NCBI GenBank assembly: GCA_002682825.1
Contig: NOKP01000008.1
Location: 917,595-981,594, forward strand
Length of the DNA stretch: 64,000 bases
Origin: Neonectria sp. B-13
Taxonomy: Eukaryota > Ascomycota > Sordariomycetes > Hypocreales > Nectriaceae
Direction: 5' to 3'
Positions 44,444-56,200 of this stretch are shown piece after piece. Each line of letters opens with the position of its first letter. Positions within the stretch are counted from its first letter, which is position 1. The notes under the pieces were generated by a model. It had not been told where the DNA came from. It saw only the letters and a list, made by a program, of their open reading frames with translations, and made no database searches. The position numbers and the translations under genes were made by a program.

Positions 44444-45948
44444 GTTGACAAGGAGCTGTTGAGGGGGGTCTTTGAAGAAGCAAAGGTGGTAAGGTTGTTT
44501 GGGAAGAGATGAGAAGCCTCGGAAGAGTGTAGTAATGTTGAGTCAAGTTGTTGGAGCTGAGTGACTATGATCAAGAGCTGAGACTTCAAAACAGCGGGGG
44601 AATCACCCAGCTTATAAGTCGATGCGGATTATCGCCAAGCTTGACGAATCCCAACAGCTCGATGTCATCATCTCTCCCAAACCAATGCACACCCAGAAAC
44701 AAGGCGTCTACAATTTCGGCATCGGCAATTCAGTCGTTCACCGAGCTAACCCGTCAAGAAACAACCTCGTATTGTTCGGTTAGCTCGGGCAGACATGGAA
44801 GAAGCTATCACGGCAGCTGCAAAGACTAGTTTGCTACACTATCTCGTACGCATAGAGTTCTAGACCACCAGCAAACACAATGTTCGCTCTGAATGGTGGA
44901 CTGTCACCATCCGGGATTCATAGCGTTGGATGACGGTTTGGTGGCTTGGCGTTGCTGCCTTTTGCTGAGATGTTGTCTCCGATCTGCCGAGCTAATACCA
45001 CCACAGCTCAAAGGTATTTTGTTTACCGGGTTGACAGAACCGTTTCGTTCCTGAGTAGAACAGATCTACGAAGTACATCTGAAATGTGAAGATCAAATTC
45101 GGCCATGATATTCCCGGGACTTAATGGAGGGTAGAATTGCAAGCCACTGATGCCCAGGCCGTACGGAAGGCGCAATCCGGAGTAATTGATAAGCTCTGCA
45201 TGAAGCTCTGCTTCGTTGGCCCCAGTAGGACTTCTCGTTGGTGATGCCATCGTAGTTTAGGCGTTGCGCCAATCGCTTTAGTCTAGTCAGCAGGTCCCTT
45301 ATTGAGATTGGCTCAATTGGGATGTGGCTTGGGCTAACAAAGTAGTTAAGTCGTAACAGTGCTTTTCATGTTAGTCGGCAGCCCGGCGTGAGGTCTCGTG
45401 ATGTATGAGGCTTACGATAGCATTCGACCTAACACCGAGCTACGGCTCCAACTGGGACAAGCGTCCAGCAGCTGAATATTCTCCAAAGCTTGAAACAGCA
45501 CGTCGGAGGGTAGCCGGTATGCTTTCTAGGCTGGGCTTGGCTGCCCTCGGTGAGCATCACTTCCTCGCGACGTCGCTACGATTGGTGCCCGCTCGATCCC
45601 CGTGGCGCGGATTGCAACTTTGATGCTCAGCTTATGATGCCTTCCCTAGCTTTGCAGCAAACTATCGAAAGCCTCGCTGTAATTCCCTGGCGCTTGATGG
45701 CGATCGCCTCTCAGCATCTGGCATCAGAGTCCGGATAGGGCTGTTCCGAAGCTAAGTGACTAACGATGAGGCAAACCGGGGATTCGTTAAGGCCCCCTCC
45801 CTTTGAGTTCTTGTCTCCGAAGCTTGTCCTTCGAGAGCAACCCTTACAGAGCGCCCTTCATCCATTCATATGCGTCTAGAATCATAACCACCACACAACT
45901 GCCATCTTACGCCTCAATTGACATCTCTCGTCACTTAAACCTATCATC
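44444..45948. other. Intergenic between secreted peptide and UstYa-like gene
   Basis: Divergent spacer of 1.5 kb. It contains one possible small ORF (45023-45250, minus). No other feature recognised. Confidence 0.4.
45023..45250 (-). CDS. Possible small ORF, unknown
   Basis: 75-residue ATG-initiated frame with no signal peptide or domain. Reported because it lies between the secreted peptide and the UstYa-like gene. It could well be chance. Confidence 0.15.
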   Translation of the reverse strand: MASPTRSPTGANEAELHAELINYSGLRLPYGLGISGLQFYPPLSPGNIMAEFDLHISDVLRRSVLLRNETVLSTR

Positions 45949-47062
45949 ATGCATCAAAAAGAAGAAGAAGAGGTTCCATTGAACGACGAAATGGACCGCA
46001 GCGATGACTCTGATGAGTCTGTGGATTCCTATCGCTATGTCTCTACGAGGCCACCGAGACGTGGATTGCGCAATTGGCTGTGTTTAGTCGTCTCTTTGCT
46101 TACAATTATCCTCGTTTCTGGCTTTACGGGGGCATGGATCTCGTTTGCGTTGTTGAACCTCGATCAGAACTGTGCGGCGCACACGACGCAATGGTGTAAG
46201 TAGGCACTCAGCGGCCTGGATTTGTATGTTTCTCTGACGTTGGATAGCTCCACTCCTTGACGACGTCTCAATAAAGTACTCGTTCAAGCCGTTCGACGGT
46301 AACTTCATGGAAGAGAACGTCTACCGGAAAAACGCGTCGGCTGAAGTTGACGCTGCGTGGGAGGCATTGGGGGTTGACTGTGCGCCCCCTTTATTCAATG
46401 CGCCGGTCAATTGCTGACTTTGAGTAGACCGAGCGGGTGTCATCTCGTACGAGGACGGTTTGGCCAGCGGGTTGGACTCGTCGTTTGTGCAGCGAGCCGA
46501 AAAGTACGGCGGAGGATTCCTTGTCAATGTCGAGGGCATGCATCACCTCCACTGCCTGGTATGATGCTCAGGTCTGGCGTTGGGGAGTGACAATGGCTAA
46601 CAGACACGCAGAACATGGTCAGGAAGTCGCTGTACTTCAACTACGACCATTACAAGGCGTTGGGAGGCCACGCATTCAAGAACGATGGCGACATATTCCG
46701 GCTACACCTCAGTAAGTCGAGCTCGTCGTCGCTGTGATTCTATTCTAACACCTCCAGCCCACTGCCTCGATACCATCCGCCAAGTGCTGATGTGCAACGT
46801 CGACACGGCTGTCCTCGGCCAGGTATGGGTCAACCCCGACGAACCCATCGCCTTCCCGGACTTCAACACGAAGCACATGTGCAAGAACTACGAGGACGTG
46901 AAGGAATGGGCGGAGAAGCTGCAGGTAAGGATCCCGAGATGAAGACGGTGGGCAAGGGATGGGTGCTGACCGCCGTGTTTTTAGGCACCTCCGAATGACG
47001 CGATTCCCGACGATTACTTGGCTCTGCCGAAGGACGGAGACGTTCATCCTCACACCCCATGA
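45949..47062 (+). CDS. UstYa-like (DUF3328) protein
   Basis: Exons 45949-46195, 46248-46379, 46428-46558, 46612-46711, 46758-46924 and 46985-47062; 284 residues. A cytosolic acidic N-terminus is followed by one membrane helix (about 44-67). The lumenal domain has both family motifs: MHHLHCLN (HxxHC) and THCLDTIRQVLMC. Members install oxidative cyclisations in fungal ribosomal peptides (ustiloxin, phomopsin, asperipin) and act in other mycotoxin clusters; many lone copies have unknown roles. No tyrosinase, P450 or methyltransferase gene is visible in the window, so a full peptide cluster is not shown. All five introns have GT-AG ends and keep frame. Confidence 0.88.
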
Positions 47063-48563
47063 GTTGGGATGCGTCTCAGGTGGGGAGGCGCATGTGGTCT
47101 ACATTATTTTCGAAGGTGTAATTAATTATTAGGGGTATATAACGGTGGATAGCTGGTGGGTTTCCGGGATCAACAGCGAGTGGGGCACTGCGCTCTGAAT
47201 GGCGTCAACACCACGGATACTTTGACTTTGGCGCCTTTACTTGTGAGATCGTATCAGTCTCGATTGATAGAAGCTAAAGTCCTGTGCTAGGTCCTTGGGA
47301 ATGGAAATGGATGTTTCGTCGCTCCCCTGAGCCTAGTGCCATAACTCATTCAACCCCATGTTCGTGTCCGGCCCAACCCCAGCCCGATGCAGCGCCCCGG
47401 GCTTCTCGGGATCCGAATTCGAGGGAACGACCCAGGACAGGCCAAGGACAAAGACGTTCAGCATCTACGAAGTGTGTTGGCATTCCATGTTGACCAGGAA
47501 ATGCATGCGGGTTTTGCTACCTGGATACCCAGAGTGCTTGAACCCCCGCATAAACTCCCCGCCACGCCGTTTCTGAACAAGGTAACCCGCTTCTCCCAAG
47601 TCCCCCGAGGATTGAGTTTCACTCGACTTTTCCACTCTTCTCGTATTATTTGCCTCTATCTGATCGAATCATCGGGTAGCTTGCTCGTCGGGTAACGCGC
47701 AACGGCGTGTCTTGCATGCATCGGAGAGGCTTGCGGGTATCGCAGGCGCCATTTGGAGTTCCGTCCAACCATGTCTTACATGGAAGTCCTGCCCGGCACG
47801 GCCGTCGCACCAGCCCAGCCAGCCTTTGGATTATTTCCTCCCCTGAAACATAATAGAAAAGAAAGAAAAAGAAAGGAGAACGTTACACTGGGGGGATCAA
47901 CGAGAATTGGGCATTAAACGCAACGCCCGATTAATGGCCCGGGATTTTGGGTATGAGGACAGGTGAGATGGTGCTCCGACGGAAACTCATGATGCACCCT
48001 AGGACGCGGCCAGCCACCGGAAGCGCGGGAGACGGCCCCCCGAGAGTTGAAACCGCGCGACGCCGACAGACGACCTACTTTTCGAAGAGGCAACAAGCCC
48101 AATCAAGGGCCGCGAATTCCTGCTGTACGTTGCATTTGATGCGCACTTGCGTGTAGCCTCCAACCTCGTAAAAAAACCGTGTTCCAATTATAGCCAGACG
48201 ATTGCTCGGCATGGTGACGTGGAGATTAATTCGGCGGCTGGGAGGGCGGAGGTGGGCCCAACCACGCAAAGCAAACCACGTAAACCACCTTCACCAACCT
48301 CTTCGATTGTGGACTTTCCAGCCGACGGCTTTTCCTGCAGTGTGTGGGCGTTTACTACGTCGCGGTTTTCCCAGTCTTTGCGACCCAAACATTCCTACTC
48401 CGTATTCTCAAATCAATCTCGAGTTTTTTCCCATTCCAGTCCGGTATCGGGTTCCGCTCGCTCTGCACCCATTCCGTCCATCCCACCACGACCGACCCTC
48501 CCCCACTATACACGTCTCTGCGAACACGCGGTGTCTGAGACTTCAACACAGAGCGACGACACC
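47063..48563. other. Intergenic
   Basis: 1.5 kb without a supported gene. A purine-rich AGAAAAG tract lies near 47858. The 3' half is probably the promoter and leader of the next gene. Confidence 0.45.
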
Positions 48564-49669
48564 ATGACCCCCCAACAAGCCCAATACATGAACCCCGACG
48601 ACAGAGGCCAGCGCGGCTCTCGCGAAGCCCGCCAGGCTGCCCGCGCTGCCAAGAACGGCGGCAGTGGCCACTACCGCCGCGCGCAGTCTCCAGACCTGGA
48701 CGAGTACGCCTTCAGCGGCGGTGACGAGCCTCGCTCGCCCACCTCGGACATTGCACTGCACGATGCAATTCTCGCGCAGACACAGCATCAGGTGTGTTTA
48801 TTGTGCTCTCTCTGCGCCTTAGTACTTGCAACGCCCGCTAACGCCCTCCTTCTTTCTAGCAACGAGTCGTCCCCGTCGGCCAGCAAATGGCTCGCAACCC
48901 CAACCAACGCAAACCCCCGCCAAACGCAAACGCAAACGCAAACGTAAACGGCGGCCCTCCCCCCAACACCCGCGGCGGCCCGGTCCCTCCCTCGCCCAAG
49001 TCACAACCGCCGTCGTACCCAGGCCCTCCGCTCGAGGACGGCCCCGCGAACCAAAACAACCAGGCGAGACAGGGCCATTACCGCCGTAACACAGGCCATG
49101 CCGTGCGCCGTCCCTCGGAAGCAGAGGGAGGCCCGCCTACATCTGGCCCGGAGTCCCAGAATCCCGCCTCTGGATCCCCTCCTCGCTCCGCACCCGCCCC
49201 GAACGGTCGACGAGCTCAGCTGATGGGGCAAGAATCGCAGAGACGCCCGCAGTCGCCGGGAAGCCGGTCCTTGTCGGGCAACTCCATCAGCCGCCTCAAC
49301 AGCCCCAGCGTCATGAAGAGCGTGCTGCAGCCGCTAGAGCTGAAGATCCAGGAGTACGACCACCTCATGCAAGAGGCCCAGCACCAGATGCTCCAGCTCG
49401 ACGAGGAGCTCCGCATCATGCAGGAGCGCAGAATGCAGGCCGAGGAGCGGTTCGTCGAGGCGAAAGCGAAGCACGACGACTACGAACGACAGCACCAGGG
49501 CGTGGGCAGGGCGCTACGAGGCGAGCCGGAGGTACGCATGATGTCGCCAGAGCCGATGCCCCGGGTTGAGCGACTGGACAGTTACGACGAGCGACCAGTG
49601 AGCAACCAGAGCTCCCACAAGGCCAAAGGACGGTCCAGGCTCCGCCTCAGCCTCTTCAAAGGCAACTGA
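48564..49669 (+). CDS. Disordered protein with C-terminal coiled coil
   Basis: Exons 48564-48791 and 48860-49669 (68-nt intron), 345 residues. Highly charged and Pro/Asn/Gly-rich, with an Asn-Ala microrepeat (NANANANVN) encoded by a hexanucleotide tract. A heptad-like stretch follows at about 225-290 (VLQPLELKIQEYDHLMQEAQHQMLQLDEELRIMQERRMQAEERF), predicted to be coiled coil. The end is basic (KAKGRSRLRLSLFKGN). I do not recognise the family. The intron join (Q-Q-R-V) is frame-correct. Confidence 0.75.
48910..48950 (+). repeat. AAACGC hexanucleotide microsatellite
   Basis: About five copies of AACGCA/AACGTA within the coding exon, translated as alternating Asn-Ala. Confidence 0.8.
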
Positions 49670-50094
49670 CTAGCACTGTGCGGAGGAAAGGGCGGTGATT
49701 AATGTGTAATGACTCGGGGATCCTCCGGCCAGATAAGAGGCACCATGTATACGAAGTAGCGGGCATAGAAACGTTGGGCACGACGGAATTTGGGCATGAC
49801 TGTTACGGATCCAGAAAAACGGGAGGGGGCGGTGGTCAATTTGTCCTCGGCGCAACGGAAATGTTTTGGCTTAGTTTGCTTCAATGTCACATAACTTTGG
49901 GAATTGCATTACTTCGGAAATGAGTGTATTGGGAGACAGGTGTGGTGTTGTTGAAAGTCCTCCTGAACTCAAGACTAATCAAGGGAAAGACTGATTGCGA
50001 GACAACTTAGGAAACCTGGTGACGGATGGCAAGGCCTGTGGTGTTTCAACCTCGAGGCTTGACATGCACATCATCCCTTGACCACCATCGAGCT
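49670..50094. other. Convergent intergenic region
   Basis: 3' flanks of the coiled-coil gene and THI5. No other feature. Confidence 0.5.
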
Positions 50095-51304
50095 TCAGGC
50101 CTGGACACCAGCGGCCTCGACCGGAAGCCTCTGAAAGCCACCTGTTTCGGCAACCTCCTTCTGCAGCTTGGCGATGCGCTTCTGGTCGCCCATGGGGTCG
50201 TTGGACTCGGGCTCCAACACCCACTCTAGGAACGAGTTGGTGTAGTTGGGCTCGAAGCTGGCATCCAGCACGCCCAGGCGCTTGCCGTACTTGGTGACCT
50301 TGGTCCAGTCGCGCTGGACGTTCTTCAGGTCCTTGGAGAAGTAGGCGAAGCTGCGCTCGAAGATCTTGCGGTTCAGGTCGCTGCCCATGACGGGCTTGAA
50401 GGCCACGTACTCGGCCCACGCCGCCTCGGGCTCCGCGAGCACGAAGTCGGTGGCGCGCTTGACGGCGCGCATGAAGGCGCGCGTGTCGGCGGGCCGCTCG
50501 CGCAGGAAGGTCTCGTTGCCGATGTACAGGATGGTGCAAAAGCAGCAGCAGCCGAGTTCGGCGAGCTCGTCGATGCGCAGCATCTGCACGTCGGACTTGG
50601 GGCGGCCCTGGGCAGCGAGCCACTCCTCGAGCTCGACCATCTGGACGTTCTCCAGGCCGATGCCGGCGTCGATCTCGCCGTGGATGATGGCGCGCGAGAC
50701 GTTCATGCCGCAGCGCACGGCCGTGTAGTCGTCGGGCGTCATGCCGTAGTGCGACGTCAGCTCGTCGATCTGGATCTTGCCGAACTCGCCGACGTAGCCG
50801 ATGCGCTTGCCCTTGAGCGTGCGGAAGTCGGTGGTGATGCCCGACGACTTGAGGTAGACGACGCCCGTGAAGGGCTCGTCGAGCAGACTGCCGATGGAGA
50901 GGACCGGGAAGTCACGCGCCTTGGCCTAGAGCATGGCTGGTGTAAGTTGCTGAAGTGATGACTACATCAGGGGAGGAATTCTTACGGCGAGGGTGTGGAT
51001 CATGGCCTTGAAGCCAAGGTCGACTTTTCCAGTTCCGATGATCTCGGTGACATCCTGCATAGGTACATTAGCATCCTGCCATCTTGTACTGCAGTTCCCC
51101 GAGTACCTACACTGGGGTCGTTGGGCTCGAGAAGAGCAACCTTGATGCCTTCATCCTTGAAGTATCCCTTGGCCTGGGCCAGGTACAGCGGGGCGTGGTA
51201 AGGCGTCGCGTGCCTAGCACAACCGTCAACACTCATTCACAAATCTAGCTATAATGTCATCTCCCGTACCAGTTGGTGAGGAAGGTGATCTTGTCAGTCG
51301 ACAT
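50095..51304 (-). CDS. THI5: HMP-P synthase THI5/NMT1 (thiamine pyrimidine synthesis)
   Basis: Exons 51270-51304, 51111-51213, 50986-51054 and 50095-50925 on the minus strand, 345 residues, the usual family length. [30 protein letters not shown] opens the periplasmic-binding-protein-like fold. The diagnostic Cys-rich CCCFC motif is present in [17 protein letters not shown], and the C-terminus FQRLPVEA is typical. The enzyme forms 4-amino-5-hydroxymethyl-2-methylpyrimidine phosphate from its own active-site His and PLP with iron, a single-turnover reaction. A TPP riboswitch lies about 75 nt upstream of the ATG, so thiamine repression at the splicing level is expected. Three introns (54, 56 and 60 nt) all restore frame. 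Confidence 0.96.
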
Positions 51305-51377
51305 GGTGACGGATCAAGCGTAATGCTACTAGGGTCAGTTTGCCAGCCTCACGGGGCGAGAGGGGGGAATCAAAGAA

Positions 51378-51514
51378 GCATGTCCTTTCGCTGGTATTAT
51401 CCAGATCAAGTTCGCCGGTATTTCTCAGATCAACTCCGCTTCACCTGTCTTCCAACATGGCCGGGATGACCATGTTGTGGGAGCAGGCAAAGCAAGAGCC
51501 GAACACCCGGATGC
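51378..51514 (-). promoter_or_regulatory. TPP riboswitch in THI5 5' leader
   Basis: On the minus strand the aptamer parts occur in order: GGGTGT (51508-51503), an extended P3 arm made by an 8-bp perfect inverted repeat CAACATGG/CCATGTTG (51453-51477), CTGAGA (51428-51423), and GATCTGGATAATACC followed by AGCGAAAGG (51407-51383). P1 can pair GCATCC (51514-51509) with GGACATGC (51385-51378). A donor GTGAAG lies inside the element (51444) and a better-exposed donor GTAACG just upstream (51531); an acceptor TAG is at 51331-51329. Two in-frame AUGs sit in the P3 arm. This is the arrangement of Neurospora NMT1, where TPP shifts donor choice and retains upstream ORFs. Confidence 0.93.
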
Positions 51515-51914
51515 GTTCTTTTAAACGTTACCTTGATACGTTGGATTCTTGCGAAGGGTGCCATGTTTGCCTTCTTTGAGGTTTCACATCGTACCGAAAG
51601 TTGGTGTGGTTTGGCGAGGATTGCGTTGAGTGCGGGAAGTATTGAGAATGTTGGTGACGGATCAGAGTTGGAGGAATAGAGCAAAGCTGGGAAGTCCGGC
51701 TTGAAATACTCCTGCTCCTGATGGCAATCACTTAGTCAACCTGCTGAGGCAGTGAGGGGCACCGGGAACTGATCGGATGCTTGATGTCATGGTGAGTGGA
51801 TATTCTGCGAAGGGTCTGCTGCCCTCATTGGTCGTTCGGCTCTAGACGAGGGGAAGATGGCTGATTGTGAGGTTTTGAGGGAGTTTCGATATGCATCTCG
51901 GGCCTTCAGCCGAA

Positions 51915-52364
51915 CTAGCGACGCTTGAGCAGGGGAGCGAGTTCGGCAAGGGAATCTGGTGACGGCTTAGGGCTTGGGATAGTGGACGAGAAATCACGCA
52001 GAGCACAGGAAAGCGACAGGTCATTTGTTGTCTGACGGGAGATAAGAGCCGTTGTTGTCTCGAAGCTGTGGGATGAGGGCCAAGTGGGGACGTGAGGAGA
52101 GTTGAGCATGACGACCCAACGATGATTCAGAAGACGTTCGATTGAATCGTAAAGATAACCGGGTTGCTCACGAAGCGTCTCCCATTTTTCGTAAGCAATT
52201 CGATTCACTTCAACTGCCAAATTCTCTTGGAAGGCAACTGTTATCAATTCCGAGGGTCGGCGTCGGCTTGAGAACCCGACAATGACGTCACTGTGCCCAA
52301 ATAACAGCCAAAGGCAATCAACCCAAAATGTCAGATCATTTAGGCATGAATTGTAGAATCTCAT
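51915..52364 (-). CDS. Possible 149-residue protein, unknown
   Basis: ATG-initiated intronless frame with plausible globular composition (SELITVAFQENLAVEVNRIAYEKWETLREQPGYLYDSIERLL) but no recognised domain. Its low-complexity C-terminal part looks less protein-like, so an intron or different end is possible. It lies directly upstream of the THI5 leader, same strand. Confidence 0.3.
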   Translation of the reverse strand: MRFYNSCLNDLTFWVDCLWLLFGHSDVIVGFSSRRRPSELITVAFQENLAVEVNRIAYEKWETLREQPGYLYDSIERLLNHRWVVMLNSPHVPTWPSSHSFETTTALISRQTTNDLSLSCALRDFSSTIPSPKPSPDSLAELAPLLKRR

Positions 52365-53227
52365 CTAAATTGCATTTATTCATATGCAACAGTGGGCCTC
52401 AGGCTTAGCATCAGTTTTCAGTGCTACAAGCTTTTCTAGACCAGGGCTATTCTCTGCCTCATGTGATTGTGAAACAATTCAGAATCGGTACATAGATGCA
52501 GGTACTCATTAGAAACTAGGTAAGCAGGTAGACTTCTGACAGTGATTACTGAATGTTGGTTTTGTCCAATATTTTCCAGTCTCGCTCCATCGGATAAACT
52601 TTGGCATGCAGGCTATGGCTGTCACTCGTCATGCTTCTTATCTCCCTTACACTTCTCTGATTCAAGACATAAAGACTCAACGCAGTTGACTCTCCCATCA
52701 AACCTGAATTTGCCGTCTGCGGTAGGGTACGTAGAGTGCATGTTGTATTTAGGGGGTCATTCCCCGCCGTCTTGCTGTCCCATTCTCCGCCTACCTTGCG
52801 GTCTCGCTGTCGTCGTCTGTCATCGAGCATTCGCCTCCCACCAACCGTTCGCCATACCGATACGTATATGCCCGATTACCCTACCCAGTACGCTGGCGTT
52901 GACGAACTTAAACTCGATTGAAGAACTCCTTGGCTTCCGACATTCGACAGCCCCATTGCAAGTCACAGCGATAAGAGCCAGTTCGAAAGGGCTGAGCAGG
53001 GGCCACCGTTTCTTCAGTCAAGTGACTAGGACCCAGACTTCCATGGCAATGAGCTCAACCCTACGTGTGTCCATTATGATACTGAGTGGAAACTAAGTTT
53101 AAGAAGGGAAAAATACTCTTCTAAGCTTGCGGAAATTACGTCAGTTGGCAGCTGTGTTATAGTGTCAATGTCGAGGAGCTGTCTCCTGTATCGTCATGGA
53201 GTAGATCATCAAAATTATACCCATATT
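52365..53227. other. Intergenic
   Basis: About 0.86 kb between the possible small gene and the NLR gene end. The open frames here lack any supporting signal. Confidence 0.4.
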
Positions 53228-56200
53228 CTAATTCTCATTCATTACACCGAGACGTTGAAGCAATTCTGCTCTGTCTTTCTTAAAAGTCTGCTCATCCCTA
53301 CCATCCCATACCGAAGGCTNNNNNNNNNNNNNNNNNNNNNNNNNNNNNNNNNNNNNNNNNNNNNNNNNNNNNNNNNNNNNNNNNNNNNNNNNNNNNNNNN
53401 NNNNNNNNNNNNNNNNNNNGTAGCAGCAGCAGCAAGAGCGCTACCATAGCGTCCACTGGATAGTAAGAGGTTGACCTCAGCCCCATTCTCGATTAGCAAC
53501 TCGACGATCTCCCTCCCCTCATAAGCAGTAGTAGCAGCAGCAAGAGCGCTGCCATAGTATCCACTAGGTAGTAAGAGGTTGACCTTAGCCCCATTCTTGA
53601 TTAGCAACTCGATGATCTCCCTCCCCCCATAAGCAGTAGTAGCAGCAGCAAGAGCGCTACCATAGTGTCCACTGGATAGTAAGAGGTTAACCTTAGCCCC
53701 ATTCTTGATTAGAACTTTGACAATCTCTCTCTCTCCATGACCAGCAGCGGCAGCAAGAGCGCTACCATAGATTCCACTAGGTAGTAAGAGGTTGACCTCA
53801 GCCCCATTCTCGATTAGAAATTCGACGGTCTCCCTCTCTCCATAAACAAGGGCGGCAGCAAGAGCGCTACCATAAGCTCCGCTCAATGGTACGTTGTTAA
53901 TCTGCACTCCTCGTTTAAAAAGTGTCTCGCAGATCAATTTGCAACCTGCTACTGCAGCAAGTGTCAAGAGGTCGTCGCCTTCATCATTCGTTTGTGAGAG
54001 TGTGATTTCTGCGTTCTCCCACCAGTCCCGCAGGACGTAATAGAATGAGAAGCGGCATATTGCGCAAATTGTAACGTCCTCTGGAGAGATTTGCTTCACC
54101 GTGATCCATCTCAGGCGTGATGGCCGTGACGTGACAAAATGCCCGTGCAGGTCACCTTGGCGGGATACTCCACGGTACCATCCACGGTATTGAACACTGC
54201 TGTTTCCAGGGGAACCAAGAAAGCTTTTCAAAAGCTGTACTAGCAAAGGGTCTGCCTTTTGTCCTTCTTTCGCTAGTTGTTCCTCATAGGTTGTGACATG
54301 GACGAACCAGTTATGCAGTAGATATTCTTGAAACAAATGAGCTAGGTCAAACATGTCCTGTGGTTCATAGTCGTGCTCGTCATCCGAGCTCTCGATCTCG
54401 CTTTCGTCGATGGGGTTCTTGTATGTCTCAATCAGAAGCTTGAGACACACTTTGGCAGTGTTACAACATGCCTGCCGAAGGCCCCAGTGGTTGTCTTCAA
54501 AATACTCCATTACCGATAGATGAGAGAACCTCCAAACGCTTTCCTCAGAGTCGAGGACAAGCAGATTGCTGCATACAGCTAACAAATGTTCTTCGGTGAC
54601 CTTGTTGGCTAAGGTGAAATCATTGTGGTCATAATCAACGCGAATTGCGGATAAAAGCTCATCGCTGCTTAGAGCTCTGCAAGCACTCATGACCCACACG
54701 CAGGCGCGATCCACAAGATCTTTCGCATGCTGATGGCTCGCGACTTTCTCGTAAATCTCGTCGTATGCATCTTTGAGTCCGGCTGGAAGTTTCCCGAGCT
54801 TGCTCCGGATATCTTCTTCAGTTGGCAGTTCAAGCACTTGCTTGATCTGCAGGTACGCCCACTGAAACCTGTCATGTCATAAGCTACATACTGAAAGTTT
54901 CTCACCCGAGTAGAACTTACATTCCCTGACTGCGTTCGAGGAGTATGCTGACGATGTCCCTCCGCAGCGGCGCGGATATCGGCCCCCATTGCCTAGGTCT
55001 GTCTATTTCCTCATTGACGAATTTCTCGATATCACCTTGATTGTCTGTAGCTTGGATCTCGAGGTTGGGCCAAGATGTGAAATACCCCTTGATATCGCCG
55101 TCAGGCCGACTTGAAATGAAGATCTTGAGCGGCTGCTCGGATTTGGAGACTAGGTATTGCATCATCTCGACGAGCTGCCAGCGCGACGCTGGGTCGCATT
55201 CATCGAGGGCATCAAGGATGAGGATGGTCTGGGAGTACAGATTCACCGATTCCAGTAGTTGATCCTTACATAAGTCGAAGCCGAGATCCGATCCTTTCAG
55301 CCTCGCTTCACGACAGAGGTCCTGGAGCGGTTTCCGCATGTGTCCAGGATTCCGTACGGAAGTTGACAGTTGGCGAACGTAGCTTTGAAGGACTGAGAGT
55401 GGATTCCGACGCTCATCTTCATTCCGATTGCAGTAGAAGTATGCAAATCCCACTTCTTTCAGCGAGCTTTCTAGCTGAGCTTGAACATGGTCGATGACCT
55501 GGGAAGTAAGAAAAGTTTTACCGGCACCAGCTAGGAAAGTCAGTCTCACAGAAGCCGAGGATGGGGATTGCACTTACGAGAACCTTGAAGCCACAAAATT
55601 GCTGATGAATCGATGTCCCTCCATTCATCGAATTTCTTGTGGTCTAATAACCACTTACATGTGCCGGATGTTCGCGCTTCCTTGACCGTGATGTGATGCT
55701 TTCCATATGGTATGGGCGAAACCCACTCCAGAATATTCAGCTGGTCCTCAGCGTCGATTCTTTCCAGAACTAAGTTACTATAAAAGTATCAGCATTGCCT
55801 TCATTACAGAACTGTGCACATACACCTGATGTTGCATGACCCGGGGGAAGTCTGCTGCAAGCTTGAGAAGTTCTTTAACATGAGTTCGACTTGAAGAATT
55901 ACAATGTTTTTCACAGTCATCTGAAGCTTTTTGTATATGTCCTTGACTCTCCACGAGCGTGTTGACATGGCCTCGCACGGCTTGAAGCTTGAATGCGGCA
56001 TCTATTTTGATATTGCTTCGCTGGCGCTGGACGGTAAAGCCAAGGAACAACTGTGATTTAGCATAAGCTTGAACGATGGATGTTCTCAATTTGCCCAAAG
56101 CGGCCTCGGGCGGACGGAGGGTGGGATCTGGAGCCATATATAGTTGCTGGTATGTGTCACATTGTACGAGGAGCGAAGCTACCTCGGCAATTCCAGCGAG

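Noticed and set aside
53242..53319. Tail SLRYGMVGMSRLLRK in the frame continuous with the repeats
   Set aside because: Continuity depends on the arbitrary 100-N gap; another frame gives a more credible end (KKDRAELLQRLGV).
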